Assembly: GCF_003324565.1 (NCBI RefSeq)
Contig: NZ_QOLA01000006.1
Location: 62,001 to 126,000, forward strand
Direction of reading: 5' to 3'
Source of the DNA: Streptomyces sp. SDr-06
GTDB lineage: Bacteria > Actinomycetota > Actinomycetes > Streptomycetales > Streptomycetaceae
DNA length: 64,000 nucleotides
The stretch's first letter is position 1, and each line of letters starts with the position of its first letter. Position numbers and translations under genes: made by a program. Shown here piece after piece: positions 52,349-61,128 of this stretch. Under the pieces are notes generated by a model. That model was not told the origin of the DNA. It did no database searches and saw only the letters and a list, made by a program, of their open reading frames with translations.

Positions 52349-53823
52349 CGGTGCTGCTCTCCTGGGTTGTGCCACTGCGGGGAATCATCGGCGGGAGGTA
52401 CGCGCGGCTCGAACAGGCCGCGGGTGCGGGCCTGTTCCGGGTGCGCGGGGTGCGCCGGGTTCTGCTGGGGGTGCGGGTGCGGGTGCTGCTCCCCCGCGCG
52501 CTGCGCGTGGTGCGGCGCGTAGCGGTCCTCGTACGCCTGGGGGTAGGGCTGGTAGGGGTCGAGGTGGGGTGCGTACCGCGCTGTCGTCTCGGCGTCCTGG
52601 CTCGTGCGCTCGGGTGTGGCAGGAGCGGCGGGCTCGGCGGATTCGTCCGGCGGGAGGTGCGCGAGGTGTTCGAGAAGGAGTTCGCCCTGGCCGTGGATGT
52701 TGCCGATGGCGACGAGCGAGGAGTCGGGCCCGAGCCGGCCGAGCAGCTCCCGCATGAACTCCTCGGGGTCGCGCCGGTCTCCGCCGAGGTCGACAGCGCG
52801 GTCGCGGTAGGCGGCCGGGATCGCGTCGATGGCGGATTTGGCCGGGTGGCCGATGACGAAGACCTGGTCGGGGTCGAGGTCGGGGATGATCTCGCCCATC
52901 TGGCCGTTGCGTTCGACGCGGTCGGGTCGGCAGTTGATGACCACGTTCAGGGGGCGGTGGATGGCGCCGAGGTCGAGCAGCTGGTTGATGTTCATCAGCG
53001 TCGACTCGGGGTCGTTGGCCGCGAAGACGTTGGCGAAGCGGAGCTTCTTGTCCTCGTGGGTCACGTACCGCTCCACGGAGAGGACTCCGGGGTCCGGCGG
53101 GGCGTCGTACATGCCCCGCAGCGCGGTCTCGCGGTCGACGCCGAGGAGTCCGGCGACGACGAGCGCGATGGCCACGTTCTCCTTGAAGGTGAACCAGCTG
53201 AAGCCGCGCAATTCCTCGTCGGTGACCATCTCCGGGTCGGCGTAGACGAGGCGGCAGTTCCGTGCTTCGGCCTCTTCCTGGAGGATGGCGAAGCGGTCCT
53301 TCTCTGCGGTGACACAGATGCCGTTCTCGGGCATCGAGCGGCACAGCGAGCGTGCCACGTCGTCGAGGGTGGGGCCCATCTCGGCGAGGTGGTCCTCGCG
53401 GACGTTGCAGAGGACGCCGATCGTCGAGCGGATCAGCTTGGACTGGTTGATCTCCTGGAGCGCGGGCATGACGGCCATGCACTCGATGACGAGGGCGTCC
53501 GGATGGTACGCGCTGGCGCGCCGCACGATGCCGATCTGCTCGACGACGTTGGCGATGCCGAACTTGCGGTACACCGGCTCCTCGGTGGCATCCGGGTGGA
53601 TGAACCGGGCGGCGGTTCCGGTGGTCTTGGCGACGGTGACGAGGTCGCCGCCGCGCAGCGCGCCCGCGCACAGGCGGGTGATGGAGCTCTTGCCGCGGAT
53701 GCCGTTGACGAGCACGCGGGTCGGGATGCGTTCGAGGTTGACGTAATGCCGTCGCTGTTCGATCACTCCGGAGATCAGCAGGACGGCTCCGCACACCACG
53801 AGCACGGTGTAGAGGAAAAGCAC
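52345..53823 (-). CDS. pgsB: Poly-gamma-glutamate synthase PgsB/CapB
   Basis: A 492-residue ATP-dependent amide ligase related to Mur ligases. N-terminal membrane helix (LFLYTVLVVCGAVLLISGVI), then ATP loop LVNGIRGKSSITRL (about 38-51), KTTGTAARFIHPDA, VIECMAVMPALQ, NVREDHLAEMGPTLDDVARS and NCRPDRVER. All are PgsB hallmarks, including the (I/V)ECMAVxP block. PgsB with PgsC polymerises glutamate through the gamma-carboxyl. Length exceeds the ~395-residue Bacillus enzyme because of a ~95-residue C-terminal His/Pro/Gln-rich tail (YAPHLDPYQPYPQAYEDRY). GTG 53823, 4 bp after the upstream stop, with GGAAGGA upstream. Confidence 0.95.
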   Translation of the reverse strand: MLFLYTVLVVCGAVLLISGVIEQRRHYVNLERIPTRVLVNGIRGKSSITRLCAGALRGGDLVTVAKTTGTAARFIHPDATEEPVYRKFGIANVVEQIGIVRRASAYHPDALVIECMAVMPALQEINQSKLIRSTIGVLCNVREDHLAEMGPTLDDVARSLCRSMPENGICVTAEKDRFAILQEEAEARNCRLVYADPEMVTDEELRGFSWFTFKENVAIALVVAGLLGVDRETALRGMYDAPPDPGVLSVERYVTHEDKKLRFANVFAANDPESTLMNINQLLDLGAIHRPLNVVINCRPDRVERNGQMGEIIPDLDPDQVFVIGHPAKSAIDAIPAAYRDRAVDLGGDRRDPEEFMRELLGRLGPDSSLVAIGNIHGQGELLLEHLAHLPPDESAEPAAPATPERTSQDAETTARYAPHLDPYQPYPQAYEDRYAPHHAQRAGEQHPHPHPQQNPAHPAHPEQARTRGLFEPRVPPADDSPQWHNPGEQHR

Positions 53824-53827
53824 GGTG

Positions 53828-56158
53828 TTACTGGTTCCTTCCGGCCGAGGCGTGCGTGCGGGTGGCGCCGTCGCGTTGGCGTTGCTGGTCCTGGAGGCGC
53901 TGTCGGATCAGTTCCAGGCTGCGGGCCACGGCCCCGACCTCGTCGTGGTGGCGCGGGTAGAGCACTGTCTTGCGGTCGCCGTCGGCCAGCTTCTCGGCCT
54001 GGTCGGCCAGTGCGCGCAGCGGGCGGGCGACGACGATGTGCAGCCAGCCGAGGCAGGCCGCGGCAGCGGTGAGGCCGAGCATGCCGGCGAGGACCGTGCG
54101 GTTCTGCAGGCTGTACTCGGGGATGGCGAGCCAGGAGGCCGGCTGGGAGCTGACCACCGTCCACCGCAGGGAGTCCGCCACCCCGCCGCCGGAGAACGGC
54201 GCTGCGGCGACGACGCGTACGTTCCCGCCGTCGCGCCGCACCTCGCCGTGCTCGGCCTTCTGGTCGAGCAGGGGCTGGAGTGAGGAGGGCAGTTTCTGGA
54301 AGGCGCGGTATCCCGAGTCGCCGCCGATGACGCGGCCCTCGGTGTCGACGACGCGGACCTCGCCGAGTCCCTGGCGCCCGAGCAGAGCGTTGAGGAACTC
54401 GATGCGGAACTCCCCGACGACTGCGGCACCTTGGCGGTCCGGCGCTGCGACGGTGGCGGTGATGACGGGCTTCTTGCCTCCGTGGCCGCTCACCTCGAAG
54501 GCGTTCTCCGAAGGGGCCTCCCCCGCGGAGTGGTGGGGGCTGTGCCCGGCCCGGGCGAGGATCTTGCCGTCGGCGCCGAGGACGTACACCGACTCGTACC
54601 GCTGGTGATCCTTGAGGGTGCGGTCCAGGACGGCGTTCATGTCCTGGGCGGAGGTGCGGTCGCCGATGAGGGACGCGACGGCGGCAAGGTCGGCGTGACC
54701 CTCGTTGAGGGCGCGGCGCACCCGGTCGCTGAGCGTCGCGGTGCGCGCCTTCTGGTCATGGACGCTCTGGGTCGGCACGCGGACGTCGTCCTCGGCCCGG
54801 TTGAGCAGGAGCATCAGCGGCGCGGCCCACCCGAGCAGCAGCAGGGCGCACACGACAAGCAGTGCCCGGGTGCCGGGCCTCCTGCGGCGTACGGGACGGG
54901 GCGGATCCTGCGCATCGACGGGTGCTCCGCGCAGCTGGCCGCGCAGCCGCTCCAGAGCGGCACCGATCCGCGCGGCCTCGCCGGACCTCGGCACGGACAC
55001 GGGGCGCTCCAGGTCGCCGCGGGTGAGGCGGCGGCTCTCCAGGAAGAGTCGGATCAAGGGGCGCTGCACCGTGGACAGGAGCAGCATGATCGCGAGGGCG
55101 CCGATCACGAGAAGGGCGCCCGCCGCCACGAGGCCCACGGCGGGGCGGGCGAGGCGGGACGCGTGCTCGGCGACACCGACCTGGGTGACGACGGTGAGGC
55201 CGAGGGTGCCGGCCGGGGTGGCGTGGCCGGGATCGCCCGCGGCGAGCGTGGCGTAGCCGCCGACGGTCCGCTTGTCCGCGACGGTGTCCCCGGTCAGGTG
55301 GCCGCTGACGCCCGTGTAGCCGCCCGCGCCGGGCGCCTTGGCGGAGATCGCGTTCTGCTTGCCCTTCTTGGCCGCGATGCCCGCGAAGGTGCGCAATTGC
55401 TCCCTGGCGCCCTTGCCACCGAGCGCGCCGTGGCTGCTCAGGACGCGCCCGTCGCCGTCCACGACGCCGATGGCGCGGCCTTCGCCGAGGTTCACGCCGG
55501 GGAAGTTGAGACTGCTGGAGGCGATCAGGAGCTGTTGGGGCCGGCCCTCCCAGGACAGCAGGGCCAGGGTGACCAGACGGGTCTGGCCGTTCTCCAGGCG
55601 GACCAGGCGCGGAGCGAGACCGCCCTCGTCGGCCAGGCGGCTTCGGTCGATGGCGGTGAGGGGTACGTTCTCGCCGCGCGCACCGAGGAGCTTGCCCGAG
55701 GCGATCTCCATGACGGCGGTGCCGCGCCACTTCTGGTACACGTCGCCGACCTTGTCCAGGACGTCGTCGGCGGGCGCAGGTTGCTGCTGGTTGAAGAGGG
55801 TGGCGGTGCGGGTCAGATCAGTGATCGATTCGTCGAGTGAGGCACGCAGCGCGATGGCCCCGTCCTCGGCGACGTACTGCTGGGACTTGCGGACGGCCTC
55901 GGGAACGAGGGCGTTCTCGGGTTTGCCGAGAACCAGCGCGGTGATGCCCGCGAGGGACAGGAGCAGCGTCGCCAACACAGCGATGGGCGGACGTATGCCA
56001 CCTATCAGTGACATGTCCGACCTGCGGCGGACCTTGTGCCGCCGTCTCGATCCCGAAGCCGCCAACGCGACGCTCCTCTTCTGCTTCTTCGGGCGCCAAC
56101 CCGAGGCGGCCGTCCCACCCCGGGGCGCACGAGCGTGCGACGCGAGATCCCCGACCAC
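53828..56158 (-). CDS. Large membrane protein with two sensor-HAMP units
   Basis: About 776 residues with four membrane helices. A basic cytosolic N-terminus (KKQKRS, RRRHKVRRR) precedes TM1 (about 57-78). A large outside sensor-like domain follows (to about 337; VVDGDGRVLSSHG), then TM2 (338-363) and a HAMP-like region. TM3 (431-453) leads to a second Cache-like sensor (YESVYVLGADGKILARAGHS, VRVVDTEGRVIGGDSGY), TM4 (688-710) and a second HAMP-like segment (RPLRALADQAEKLADGD). No kinase, cyclase or methyl-accepting output domain is seen. First gene of the pgsBC operon, so it may sense polymer or ligand, or take the place of PgsA. Start uncertain: GTG 56158, TTG 56191 or ATG 56014. Confidence 0.8.
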   Translation of the reverse strand: MVGDLASHARAPRGGTAASGWRPKKQKRSVALAASGSRRRHKVRRRSDMSLIGGIRPPIAVLATLLLSLAGITALVLGKPENALVPEAVRKSQQYVAEDGAIALRASLDESITDLTRTATLFNQQQPAPADDVLDKVGDVYQKWRGTAVMEIASGKLLGARGENVPLTAIDRSRLADEGGLAPRLVRLENGQTRLVTLALLSWEGRPQQLLIASSSLNFPGVNLGEGRAIGVVDGDGRVLSSHGALGGKGAREQLRTFAGIAAKKGKQNAISAKAPGAGGYTGVSGHLTGDTVADKRTVGGYATLAAGDPGHATPAGTLGLTVVTQVGVAEHASRLARPAVGLVAAGALLVIGALAIMLLLSTVQRPLIRLFLESRRLTRGDLERPVSVPRSGEAARIGAALERLRGQLRGAPVDAQDPPRPVRRRRPGTRALLVVCALLLLGWAAPLMLLLNRAEDDVRVPTQSVHDQKARTATLSDRVRRALNEGHADLAAVASLIGDRTSAQDMNAVLDRTLKDHQRYESVYVLGADGKILARAGHSPHHSAGEAPSENAFEVSGHGGKKPVITATVAAPDRQGAAVVGEFRIEFLNALLGRQGLGEVRVVDTEGRVIGGDSGYRAFQKLPSSLQPLLDQKAEHGEVRRDGGNVRVVAAAPFSGGGVADSLRWTVVSSQPASWLAIPEYSLQNRTVLAGMLGLTAAAACLGWLHIVVARPLRALADQAEKLADGDRKTVLYPRHHDEVGAVARSLELIRQRLQDQQRQRDGATRTHASAGRNQ

Positions 56159-56407
56159 GAGATAGGTAAAGAGTTGCCTACCTCCGGACAAAATTCACTG
56201 AAAAATATATTGGAAAAGATCTTTGCGCAAATCCTTGGCAAATCATGGCCGGGCGGGTCGTCTGCCTGTAACTCCCAGACAGATGACACAAGAGGGAAGC
56301 ATTGTCCGAATTACGCCCATATATCTAAATAAGCAGTAGATGCACACCGCATCCCCTCTTGGTCCCCCGCCTCCCTTCCCGTCCCGCCCCGTATCTTTGG
56401 TGCGGCC
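56159..56407. promoter_or_regulatory. AT-rich divergent promoter region of the PGA locus
   Basis: About 56165-56345 has runs such as GAAAAATATATTGGAAAAGA and ATATATCTAAATAAGC and is by far the most AT-rich stretch of the window. It contains a perfect 10-bp palindrome TTTGCGCAAA (56222-56231) and lies between the pgs operon and the divergent secreted hydrolase. AT-rich islands in Streptomyces are typical targets of the silencer Lsr2; that is an inference here. Confidence 0.6.
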
Positions 56408-57430
56408 ATGACTGTGCACAGGAAGACAAAAACGATCGCCATCGCCTCGGCGCTCGTCCTGCTCGGCGCCCTGATCGCGTCGGCCCTCGCCCTCACCGAA
56501 GGCCGCTCGGGCAGCGGCACGAGCCGGGACGGCCAGGCGGACAGGCACCGCCCACAGCCCCGCGCGACCCCCTCCCCCAGCGGACCGCCCCGAGGTGAAC
56601 TGGAGCGGCGCATCGTCGAGTTCGCCGCGCCCTTCCGCGGAGACTCCGGATATCGCGAACCAAGCCCCACCGACCGGCGCACCGTGGCCGAGTCCGTGGG
56701 GCTCGTACTCGACGGCAAGCGTGAGGAGGCCGCCCAGACCCTCTCCCGCGTGGGCTATCAGCTGCGCACACTCGTCGATGCCGAGACGGGCCGGACGTAC
56801 GCGGAACTGTCCGACCGCAGCGAAACCGTGCCCGCGCCCCGCGGCTGGGGCCGGGTCTACATCGATCTGTCCGCACCCGTGCGCTGGTCGGTCCAGGCGC
56901 CGCACCCGGTAGCCGATGCCCGCACTGAACGGCTCGGCGCACGCGTCCTGTTGGGCTCCCCCGGCGGTGTCCTCGTCATCGCGGGCGCCCATCGAGACGC
57001 GGGGCGGGGCAACTCGGCCGATGTCGCACACCGCCGCGACACGGTCTTCGCGGCGGTGTGCGACGAACTCGCCCAGCGCGGCCTGCCCGGCATCCAGGTC
57101 CACGGCTTCGCCGACGACTCCGATCCCGACCACGATGTCATCGCCTCCACCGGGACCGGCATGGCCGGCCGCGCCGACGGCAAGACCCTGGCGGACGCCC
57201 TACGAGGGGAGGGGTTCGAGGTGTGCCGGGCGTGGGCGCGCTCCTGCCCGTTGGAAGGCACCGAGAACGTGGAGGGACGCAAGGCAGCGGCCGAGAATGT
57301 CCCCTTCCTGCACGTCGAGTTCAGCAACACGGTGCGCACGGACGACGCCCGCACCCGGCGCGCCGTCACCGCCGTGGACACACTCACCGCTCGCTGGGCA
57401 GCGGGCCAGAGGAGCACGGGGCGGGACTGA
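56408..57430 (+). CDS. Secreted putative metal-dependent hydrolase of the PGA locus
   Basis: A 340-residue protein with an N-terminal signal/anchor helix (TIAIASALVLLGALIASALA) and a Pro/Ser/Arg linker to about 60. The domain from about 160 has ordered candidate metal or catalytic residues: PHPVADARTE (His166, Asp170, Glu174), AGAHRDAG (His195), HRRDTVF (His208, Asp211), HGFADD (His232) and FLHVEFS (His302, Glu304). This arrangement recalls zinc amidohydrolases (N-formylglutamate amidohydrolase/PGA-hydrolase-like), but I cannot name the family. It is divergent from the pgs operon across an AT-rich region. Polymer turnover is a hypothesis from context. ATG 56408. Confidence 0.8.
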   Translation: MTVHRKTKTIAIASALVLLGALIASALALTEGRSGSGTSRDGQADRHRPQPRATPSPSGPPRGELERRIVEFAAPFRGDSGYREPSPTDRRTVAESVGLVLDGKREEAAQTLSRVGYQLRTLVDAETGRTYAELSDRSETVPAPRGWGRVYIDLSAPVRWSVQAPHPVADARTERLGARVLLGSPGGVLVIAGAHRDAGRGNSADVAHRRDTVFAAVCDELAQRGLPGIQVHGFADDSDPDHDVIASTGTGMAGRADGKTLADALRGEGFEVCRAWARSCPLEGTENVEGRKAAAENVPFLHVEFSNTVRTDDARTRRAVTAVDTLTARWAAGQRSTGRD

Positions 57431-57979
57431 GCCCGGGCTCTCGGAAGACCAGCCTGGGGGCATCACGGCCCCATGGGTCGGCTCACCGAGGCCGGGCAGG
57501 GGCAACAGCGGCATCGTCGACTTCTTCCCGCCGGACGGCAGACACGTACCGCTCGACGAATCAGCCGGGCAAACGCGCACATTCGCAGTGAAGGCCCTCT
57601 CGGCTGCCAGTACGTCCTGACCCCTGTCACCTGTCCGGACACGTCACCAGCGCCGTAGTTCAGGAGCTCACTCCACAGCCGGTGGAGTGAGCTCTGCAGG
57701 ATCAACTCCCCCGTTCAGCATTCCCGTTCGCTGCGTAGCACGCCGCACTGGACCTGCCATGTCGCCCTCCCACGTCTGCGTGCAGAGCGGCCCGAAGAAA
57801 GATCGCTGGTTTCCTGTTCGCTCGTCCGGGGCGCTCCACGGCCCGCTGTGCGCTCCGGCACCGGAACCTGGCCTTCACTGTGCGACTCGACACCCGTACC
57901 TGCCCGGTCTCGTCCTACGTTCGTTCACAGATCGCCACGCAGGCGGTCCTGCTTCACCGTCCAAGGAAAGGACACCTCC
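57431..57979. other. Intergenic region with a terminator
   Basis: No gene; a perfect dyad at 57664-57694 is the only clear structure, probably ending transcription from the hydrolase gene. Confidence 0.5.
57664..57694. terminator. Perfect 13-bp hairpin
   Basis: GAGCTCACTCCAC and GTGGAGTGAGCTC pair perfectly around AGCCG. Location 234 bp after the hydrolase stop fits a terminator; an operator for the next gene is less likely. Confidence 0.6.
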
Positions 57980-58483
57980 ATGCTCAAGAACGCCATGAGT
58001 CGGATAGTCGCGGTTGGCGTGGCCGCCCCCGCACTCGCGTTGGCGCTGTCCACGTCTGCCTCTGCCGCAAGCGAGGAGACCGTCAGCTGGCAGAACGACG
58101 CTACGGGCAAGTGCCTGAACTGGGGCAACGACGCCTTCGGCAATTACAGGCTCGACCCGCCGGGCGACTGCGACCGGAGCACACACGGCTGGTCGCAGTG
58201 GCACGCGGTCAAGGTGGACGGCCAGCACTGGACCTTCCGTCCCGACGACTACGTGAACGGGCACCAGTCCAATATGTGTCTGACCTCGTACAACACGCAG
58301 GTGTACCTCGAAGGTTGCCAGGACGGCAACTGGTGGCAGCAGTGGGAGGAGAAGTGGACGGGCAGCGGCTGGAAGCTTCAGCACCGTGGCGATGGGAACG
58401 TCGCGGGCTACTACCTCGACAGCAACGGCTCAAGCACCTACACGGGGCCCGCAAACAACGGCAACAACCAGGTGTGGCACTGA
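57980..58483 (+). CDS. Small secreted RICIN-like, Trp-rich protein
   Basis: A 167-residue precursor: signal peptide (LKNAMSRIVAVGVAAPALAL...SASAAS) followed by a ~135-residue beta-trefoil-like domain with GKCLNWGNDAFGNYRLDPPG, SQWHAVKVDGQHWTFRPD, MCLTSYNTQVYLEGCQDGNW and a final NNQVWH. Paired cysteines and Q/N-x-W endings support a carbohydrate-binding role of RICIN type, although the motifs are degenerate. ATG 57980 follows AAGGAAAGGA. A strong hairpin follows at 58561. Confidence 0.82.
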   Translation: MLKNAMSRIVAVGVAAPALALALSTSASAASEETVSWQNDATGKCLNWGNDAFGNYRLDPPGDCDRSTHGWSQWHAVKVDGQHWTFRPDDYVNGHQSNMCLTSYNTQVYLEGCQDGNWWQQWEEKWTGSGWKLQHRGDGNVAGYYLDSNGSSTYTGPANNGNNQVWH

Positions 58484-58939
58484 CGGTCACGACACCCTGA
58501 ACGCCTTGACGCCCCACTACCGGAGCTGAAGGCAGCCGGTCAGAGGGAAGGGACCAAGAGGGCCGCTGCAGCAGATGGGACATCTGCCGCAGTGGCCTTC
58601 CCGTCGTAGCGCCCCGGGCCAGTCAGTCGACCGCGCCCCTCGAAAGCTGGCTTCATCGATGGCCGATCGTCATCGTGCGCTGACCCGGTGCTCAGCGCGG
58701 CGCCCCACGTCTTGGGCGCAATGCTGCTCAGCGAAGGAGGCGCTTCTCGCTTCTCGGGGCACGCCATGCAGAGTAAGCCGTCACGCCGCGGTTCGCGGGC
58801 ACGGAGTGAGCCGGATGATCTTCGTGCACTCACCTCGGTACGCTGGCTTGGTACATGTTCGGGAGTCCACAGGGACGAAGCACCCTCCGCGGCGCGGGAT
58901 CGCGGCAGGCTCCCACTTTCGTCTTGGAGGGGGTCCAAG
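58484..58939. other. Intergenic region
   Basis: Contains the terminator at 58561-58597 and the promoter of the PucR-type regulator; no gene supported. Confidence 0.5.
58561..58597 (+). terminator. Intrinsic terminator hairpin
   Basis: GGCCGCTGC-A-GCAGATG / CATCTGC-C-GCAGTGGCC pair over 17 positions with two mismatches, 78 bp after the lectin-like gene. Confidence 0.7.
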
Positions 58940-60535
58940 GTGACCGATGAAATGGGAGGCCTCGGCGCAGTCGCCACCTGGCCAGGGAGCGCCGAAGGGC
59001 GCGGACGCAGAGCCGAGGACGTGCTGGCGATGCAGCGCGCTGCCCGCAAGGGCGGGTCACAGGCAGTGCTCGCCTGGCTCGCCGTCCGCAGTCGAGCCGA
59101 CGTGTTGTTGGCCAGCGCTGCCGGGGCGGTTCTGTCAACGGGACAGCGGCGACTTGAGGCAGTCGACTCAGTGGTCTGGGACGCAGTCGTTCACGGCCTG
59201 CGCGAACTCACCCAGCGCAGGGCGGGTTCGATGGCCATCGACAGTGACGGCACCACAATCTTCCTGTATCCCTTGGTACCTGGGGAGCCGAGCGCGCCAG
59301 TCCTCACAGCAATGACCCCGCACGGCGCCGACGGACTGGCTCACCTCCTCGCGGACGCCGCGTCAACACTAAGTCTTTGCTGGAAGGCGGAGCATGCGGA
59401 ATCGCTCCGCTCCCGGCTGGAAACCGCCGCAAGCCGTACGCGCGAAGTAGTTCTCCACCTACTGATGAACGGTCACGTCCCGGCTGCTCACCAGGTAGCG
59501 GGAGCACTCAACTCACGCCTTGCCGCATCCATCCAGGTGGGTGTCGTCGAAACCGCGCCCGCTCGGCGGAGTGAGGTTGCAGCACACCTGACGTCCGTCG
59601 CTCCCGACACATGGATCGTCTTCTGTCCGGTGTACGACGGCCATCTGATCGTTCTCACCCCCGCGGCGGGCTACAGGGACGCGCTTGCCTCCTCTTTCAC
59701 CGAGTGTGTCGCGGCCACATTGGATGCCTGCTGGGTCGGGATGAGCGATCCCGTCCCGCTGCTGGACACGGCCACTGGGTACGCCCAGGCCTTTCATGCG
59801 CTGGCTGCGGCCCGCCACCGCACAGACCGCCGTGCAACGTTTGCCTCAAGCCCGGACCTGGCACTCGCCATCGGTCCCGATGCGTATTCCTGGACCGAGC
59901 ACTTCCTTGCCCCGCTGCGCAGACACAGCCCCAGACGTTCCCAGGACCCCGGCAGCGCGGAACTACTGGCCACGGCGTCCTCGTGGCTCAGCTTCTCCTC
60001 CAAGGCGACCAACCACCTCAAGATCCACCGCAACACCTTGTCCTCGCGCCTCAAGCACATCGCCACCCAACTCGGCCTCGATCTGGGCCGGCTCGGCGAC
60101 CAGTCCGCCCTCGCACTCGCGTTGCGGGTTCTTACCTCCGGCAACACAACTGACACCCCACCACGACCCGTAGCGCACAAGGACAGCGCAGTACCCGACC
60201 TCGACGCCCTACTCGCGCAGCCCGCCGTAACCCAGTGGGCCCGCATACAGTTCCAGCCACTCGCCACGGACAGCCAGCAATCCGAATTGGCCAAGACACT
60301 CGCAGCGTGGCTCCAGCACGACGCCGACGTTGAAGCCACAGCCGCTGGCCTGTCCCTATCGGTCACCGCTGTCCGCAAACGACTGACGCGTGCCGAAGCG
60401 GTCCTGCAGCGCTCGCTGCTTCGCCCGCCCAGCGCTCGCCACGACCTCTGGCTCGCCCAGCGCGCTCTGAACCTCGTGGACGGCGGGGTCGAAATGATCG
60501 TCGGATGCAGACTCTCCTCGGGGAAGTGCCCATAG
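58940..60535 (+). CDS. PucR/CdaR-type transcriptional regulator with two C-terminal HTHs
   Basis: A 531-residue cytosolic regulator. The N-terminal half is a sensor-like domain of the PucR group (AVLAWLAVRSRADVLLASAA, then GLAHLLADAASTLSLCWKAE). A C-terminal HTH_30-type region follows at about 345-390 (SFSSKATNHLKIHRNTLSSR, then LKHIATQLGLDL). A second HTH-like block at about 460-492 (DADVEATAAGLSLSVTAVRK) extends the usual architecture. The family activates purine, sugar or carotenoid-like catabolism in response to a metabolite. GTG 58940 has GGAGGG 7 nt upstream. No obvious target gene adjoins it. Confidence 0.85.
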   Translation: MTDEMGGLGAVATWPGSAEGRGRRAEDVLAMQRAARKGGSQAVLAWLAVRSRADVLLASAAGAVLSTGQRRLEAVDSVVWDAVVHGLRELTQRRAGSMAIDSDGTTIFLYPLVPGEPSAPVLTAMTPHGADGLAHLLADAASTLSLCWKAEHAESLRSRLETAASRTREVVLHLLMNGHVPAAHQVAGALNSRLAASIQVGVVETAPARRSEVAAHLTSVAPDTWIVFCPVYDGHLIVLTPAAGYRDALASSFTECVAATLDACWVGMSDPVPLLDTATGYAQAFHALAAARHRTDRRATFASSPDLALAIGPDAYSWTEHFLAPLRRHSPRRSQDPGSAELLATASSWLSFSSKATNHLKIHRNTLSSRLKHIATQLGLDLGRLGDQSALALALRVLTSGNTTDTPPRPVAHKDSAVPDLDALLAQPAVTQWARIQFQPLATDSQQSELAKTLAAWLQHDADVEATAAGLSLSVTAVRKRLTRAEAVLQRSLLRPPSARHDLWLAQRALNLVDGGVEMIVGCRLSSGKCP

Positions 60536-60717
60536 GCCTGGCACCGCCGTGATCCGATGACCCGGCCGGGCCGGGAGCCCGCGCCACGCACCTCGGGGAG
60601 AGCGCAGCCCGAGGCTCAGAAACCCGAGCCCTCGCCAGGGTGACAACGGACACTCCATGCGGATGCGGACGCCGCTCCCTCCACTGAATGCCGACGAGGA
60701 GACCCAAGAAGACGAAC

Positions 60718-61128
60718 TCACGAGTCGAGTACGGCGGCGACGGCCTCGATCTCGACGAGCTGGTCCTGGTAGCCGAGCACGGTGACGCCCAGCAAGGTAC
60801 TGGGGACGTCGTGGTCGGCGAACGCGTCCCGGACCACCTGCCAGGCAGTCACCAAGTCCTCCCGTCGGTCCGACGCGACGAGGACTCGGGTACTGATGAC
60901 GTCCTGGAGCGACGCCCCCGAGGCAGCGAGAGCAACCCGCATGTTCTCGATCGCTTTCGCTGCTTGACCTGCGTAGTCACCGATCTCTGCGGTGGAACCG
61001 TCTTCGTTCAGCGGGCATGCCCCCGCGAGGAAGATCAGGCGTGACTCGGCCGGCGCCGTGGCGGCGTACGCGTACTCGGCGACGTCGGACAGGGAGGCGG
61101 AACGGATCAATGTGACGGCACGAACCAC
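60718..61128 (-). CDS. RidA-family enamine/imine deaminase
   Basis: A 136-residue RidA/YjgF-type protein: LIFLAGACPLNEDGSTAEIG, QAAKAIENMRVALAASGASL, VISTRVLVASDRREDL and VEIEAVAAVL, with the C-terminal (E/V)IEA-V of the trimeric fold. The usual catalytic Arg position lies in the STRVLVAS strand (Arg present). RidA proteins deaminate reactive enamine/imine intermediates from amino acid metabolism. GTG 61128 with AAGGA about 9 nt upstream; the long frame above it is not protein-like. A RidA remnant is present at 43580. Confidence 0.9.
   Translation of the reverse strand: MVRAVTLIRSASLSDVAEYAYAATAPAESRLIFLAGACPLNEDGSTAEIGDYAGQAAKAIENMRVALAASGASLQDVISTRVLVASDRREDLVTAWQVVRDAFADHDVPSTLLGVTVLGYQDQLVEIEAVAAVLDS

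Noticed and set aside
50973..53794. Long minus-strand frames overlapping the pgs genes in another register
   Set aside because: Arg/Pro/His-rich text, out of frame with clear PgsB, PgsC and NlpC/P60 motifs.
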